This document shows positions 61,510 through 64,000 of a stretch of 64,000 nucleotides of DNA, piece after piece; position 1 is the first letter of the stretch; every line of letters begins with the position of its first letter. The DNA is from Myxococcus virescens (GTDB lineage Bacteria > Myxococcota > Myxococcia > Myxococcales > Myxococcaceae). The translations under genes and the position numbers were made by a program. Below the pieces are notes generated by a model. That model was not told the origin of the DNA, searched no databases, and worked only from the letters and a program-made list of their open reading frames with translations. Where the stretch lies: positions 1-64,000 of the forward strand of contig NZ_FNAJ01000023.1 of assembly GCF_900101905.1 (NCBI RefSeq), written 5' to 3'.

Positions 61510-64000
61510 TCAGGCGCGACGCCGCTCCACGGCCATGCCCTCTTCCAGGAGCGCCGCCACGTCCAGCACCAGGACGGTGCGCCGGTTGCCCAGTTCGGTG
61601 GCGCCGGAGATGCCCCGGACGGACTGGAGCCTGCCCCCCAGGGGCTTGGTGACGATGTCCTGCTGACCGTGCAATTCGTCCACGGCGATGCCCAGGCGCT
61701 CCTGGGCCAGGCCCACCACCACGACGAAGTGGCGACTCACCGGGCGCTCCGGCAAGGCGAACATGCGAGCCAGCCGCACGAAGGGCAACGTCTGTCCGCG
61801 CAGGTCCAGGACCTCGCGCCGCTCCACGGTGCGGATTTCCTTGGGCTGGACGGAGATGATTTCCAGCACGCTGTTGAGCGGCACCGCGTAGGTGCGGCCA
61901 CTGACGCCCACCAGCAGCGCGCGAATGATGGCCAGTGTGACGGGGAGCGTGAGGTGGAAGGCGGTGCCCTTTCCGCGCTCGCTCCACACGTCGATGATGC
62001 CCGACAGGTTGCCCAGGTTGTTCTTCACCACGTCCAGGCCGACGCCCCGGCCGGAGAGCTCGGACACGCTGCGGGCGGTGGAGAAGCCGGGCTGGAAGAT
62101 GAGGTTGAGCAGCTCCCTCCGGCTCATCTCCTGGGCCTGCGCGAAGGTGATGAGGCCGCGCGTGATGGCCACCTCGCGCACGCGCACCTCGTCGATACCA
62201 GAGCCGTCGTCACTCACCTCGATGACGACGTGGTTGCCCTTCTGCTCGGCGCGCAGGCCCACCACCGCGCGCCGGGGCTTGCCCGCGGCCAGACGGGCGT
62301 CGGGGGATTCGACGCCGTGGTCGATGGCGTTGCGGATGAGGTGCATCAGCGGGTCGCTGAGTTCCTCGACGATGAGCTTGTCCAGCTCCACCTCGCCGCC
62401 GCTGATGGCGAGCTCGATTTCCTTGCCCGCCTCGCGGGTGATGCGTCGCACCAACCGCGCCAGCTTGTCGAACACCTGGCCCACGGGGACCATCCGCGCT
62501 TCCAGGAGGCCTTCCTGGAGGGCTTCCAGCTTGCGCTCCAGGCCTCGCGTTTCGCGCGCCAGCTCCTGGCCGAACAGCTTGGAGAGCGCCACCGCGCCGT
62601 CCTGCCTCGCGGACTCCGCGAGCCGCTGGAGGTTGGCCTTGATGAGCAGCAGCTCGCCCACCATGTTGATGAGGCCATCCAGGCGCCCGATGTCCACCCG
62701 CACGGTCTGCGTCAGGGAGCGCAGCGACGTGTCCGCCGTCAGCGCCGCTGGGGTGCTCACGGGGGCGCCGGCCGGTGCCGCTGGGGCCACCGAGAGCCCC
62801 TTGGGTGATGCCTTGGCGGCGCCCTGGAGGTAGGCGACGACGGGCACACTGGAGGGGCCGGGCGCGGCAGTCGGTGAAGACGAGCCGCCGGCATTGGCAG
62901 GCACGTCGGCGTCCGACGTGGGCCATTCCAGGGGCCCAGGCTCCGTGTCTTCCGGTACGTGCGGAAGGAGCGGCTGCTGCGCCTCGGGAGGCATCGCGGC
63001 GGGCGTCGCGCGCCCCCCCTTCTTCTTGCCGCCGCCCTTGGGCGACGCCGAATGCCCCGCCGCGGGCAAAGCCTTGGCGTCCGTGGACGTCCCCCGGGAG
63101 CCGCGCGAGGGCGTTGCGCCCTTCCGCGACGCCTCTGGGGCCGCATCCGTCACGCGGATGGGCACATCAGGAGCCGCGACGCCCCCTGCCGCTGCGTCCT
63201 GAGCAGCGCCTGCGTCCCCATCCTGCGTCGCCGCGTCTCCAGGCCGCGTCTCCGACTTCGCGCCCCCGGACGCGCGAATCGTCGCGGCGGGTTGCGCGGC
63301 CTGAAGCAGCGCGCTCGTCGCAGCCGCCGCGGCCGGGCGCACCGTCAGCGCGGACAGCTCCGCGGGCGTCCCCTTCAGGCCCGTCTCCAGGGACACACGG
63401 TCGACCTGCGCACCGAAAATCAGGTCGAACGCGATGCCATGCGCGCCACCCGGCTGCGCGGACGGCAACGTGCTGATGACCTCGCCCAGCGGCTTGAGCC
63501 TCGCGTTGAGCTCCGCCAGTCCCTTGTCGAAGTCGGACAAATCAAAGGCGGCCCGCACGCGCCACAGCGACACACCCCGCCGCACGTTCTCCCGCAGCCG
63601 GTGTTCCTCGTACTCCGTGAAGACGGAGCGGACCTGCGCCTCCAGTTCCAAGCGGTCCAGCGGGTCGTCCGCAGCCACCTCCGCCGGAGCGCCCATCGAC
63701 GCCATCCGCGCGGCCATCGCATCCACGCGGGCGGACAGGCTTTCGCTCTCCGCGCCGCGAGCGGCCTCGCCCAGCAGCGCCTGGAACGCATCCAGCGCTT
63801 CAATCAGCGCATCGAGGACCGCGCCGTCCAGCAGCAGCTTCCCCAGCCGAAGCCTGTCGAGCAGGTCCTCCGTCCCATGCGCCAACCGGGAGATGCGCTC
63901 CTGGCCGAACAGCCCCGACAACCCCTTGAGCGAATGCGCCGCGCGGAAGATGCCGTTGACCAGGTCCGGGTCCGCCTCGTAGCCCCGGCGCTCGTCGAGC
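61510..64000 (-). CDS. cheA: Chemotaxis histidine kinase CheA (5' end beyond the window)
   Basis: 829 residues visible; the frame is open to the window edge. Order: HPt domain with RAAHSLKG (His codon 63936-63934), a second HPt-like or P2-like helical region, a long Ala/Pro/Gly-rich linker (~62750-63350), dimerisation helices, HATPase with HLIRNAIDHGVE (N box), VSDDGSGID and GRGVGLDVVKNNL, and a C-terminal CheW-like domain ending LEEGMAVERRRA. It autophosphorylates and passes phosphate to CheY/CheB. The apparent start at 63921 is a TTG inside the HPt domain, not real. Confidence 0.96.
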   Translation of the reverse strand, partial: LDERRGYEADPDLVNGIFRAAHSLKGLSGLFGQERISRLAHGTEDLLDRLRLGKLLLDGAVLDALIEALDAFQALLGEAARGAESESLSARVDAMAARMASMGAPAEVAADDPLDRLELEAQVRSVFTEYEEHRLRENVRRGVSLWRVRAAFDLSDFDKGLAELNARLKPLGEVISTLPSAQPGGAHGIAFDLIFGAQVDRVSLETGLKGTPAELSALTVRPAAAAATSALLQAAQPAATIRASGGAKSETRPGDAATQDGDAGAAQDAAAGGVAAPDVPIRVTDAAPEASRKGATPSRGSRGTSTDAKALPAAGHSASPKGGGKKKGGRATPAAMPPEAQQPLLPHVPEDTEPGPLEWPTSDADVPANAGGSSSPTAAPGPSSVPVVAYLQGAAKASPKGLSVAPAAPAGAPVSTPAALTADTSLRSLTQTVRVDIGRLDGLINMVGELLLIKANLQRLAESARQDGAVALSKLFGQELARETRGLERKLEALQEGLLEARMVPVGQVFDKLARLVRRITREAGKEIELAISGGEVELDKLIVEELSDPLMHLIRNAIDHGVESPDARLAAGKPRRAVVGLRAEQKGNHVVIEVSDDGSGIDEVRVREVAITRGLITFAQAQEMSRRELLNLIFQPGFSTARSVSELSGRGVGLDVVKNNLGNLSGIIDVWSERGKGTAFHLTLPVTLAIIRALLVGVSGRTYAVPLNSVLEIISVQPKEIRTVERREVLDLRGQTLPFVRLARMFALPERPVSRHFVVVVGLAQERLGIAVDELHGQQDIVTKPLGGRLQSVRGISGATELGNRRTVLVLDVAALLEEGMAVERRRA

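Overview
The window is a dense, very GC-rich stretch of chromosome from a Gram-negative bacterium, most probably a myxobacterium (order Myxococcales, Myxococcus or a close relative). This rests on the 5' end of a 16S rRNA gene, long runs of overlapping ATGA/GTGA genes, DUF4388 (PatA-N-like) proteins, a HEAT-repeat protein inside a chemosensory operon and a complete lipid A/LPS assembly set. The genus is inferred, not proven. No phage, insertion sequence, CRISPR array or tRNA gene was seen.

Layout. 1-145 is the 5' end of a 16S rRNA gene on the minus strand. It is preceded by a leader with boxA/boxB-like elements and three tandem promoters (412-674). 1019-2523 is yicC-gmk, divergent from a GT9 heptosyltransferase-like gene. 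3707-14798 is a minus-strand LPS block: a receiver/DUF4388/J-domain/TPR protein, an MsbA-like exporter, a membrane-anchored PHP phosphoesterase, Kdo transferase, two GT4 glycosyltransferases, LpxK, the two halves of heptose activation (kinase and adenylyltransferase) and a Trm112-like protein. 14858-17370 (plus) holds lpxB, a polyprenol-phosphate glycosyltransferase and a MarC protein. 17363-18882 encodes a lipoprotein and an OmpA-family protein. 19127-30117 is a minus-strand envelope operon: lysS, a long LolC/E permease, lolD, bamA, skp/ompH, lpxD, fabZ, lpxA, lpxI.

30192-41929 holds an ECF sigma/anti-sigma pair, prfB with a programmed +1 frameshift, a DUF4105 protein, a cupin-YbeY fusion, a PgpH-like HD phosphodiesterase, a PhoH-like ATPase, a DUF4388 protein and a TPR/zinc-ribbon membrane protein. 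42046-43652 (plus) holds a MazG-VOC fusion and rpsT. 43725-47406 holds LptE, a zinc-ribbon membrane protein and leuS. 47734-52122 (plus) is a SusC/SusD-type outer-membrane uptake pair with no carbohydrate enzymes beside it. 52189-64000 (minus) is a chemosensory operon (cheA, two cheW, a small membrane protein, a HEAT-repeat protein, cheR, cheB, cheY) running with a 16-bp gap into an ABC exporter, then a beta-hydroxyacid dehydrogenase.

How the genes work together. Most of the first half builds and exports lipid A-core and inserts outer-membrane proteins and lipoproteins: LpxA/D/I/B/K and FabZ for lipid A, KdtA, GT9/GT4 and HldA/HldC for core sugars, MsbA for flipping, LptE for surface delivery, Skp/BamA for beta-barrels and LolCDE for lipoproteins. 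The most unusual content is a set of domain fusions (cupin-YbeY, MazG-VOC, receiver-DUF4388-J-TPR, extended LolC/E), the isolated SusCD pair, and the Che operon with a HEAT protein and a possibly co-transcribed ABC exporter. Most large plus-strand reading frames opposite minus-strand genes are codon-bias shadows and were left out.
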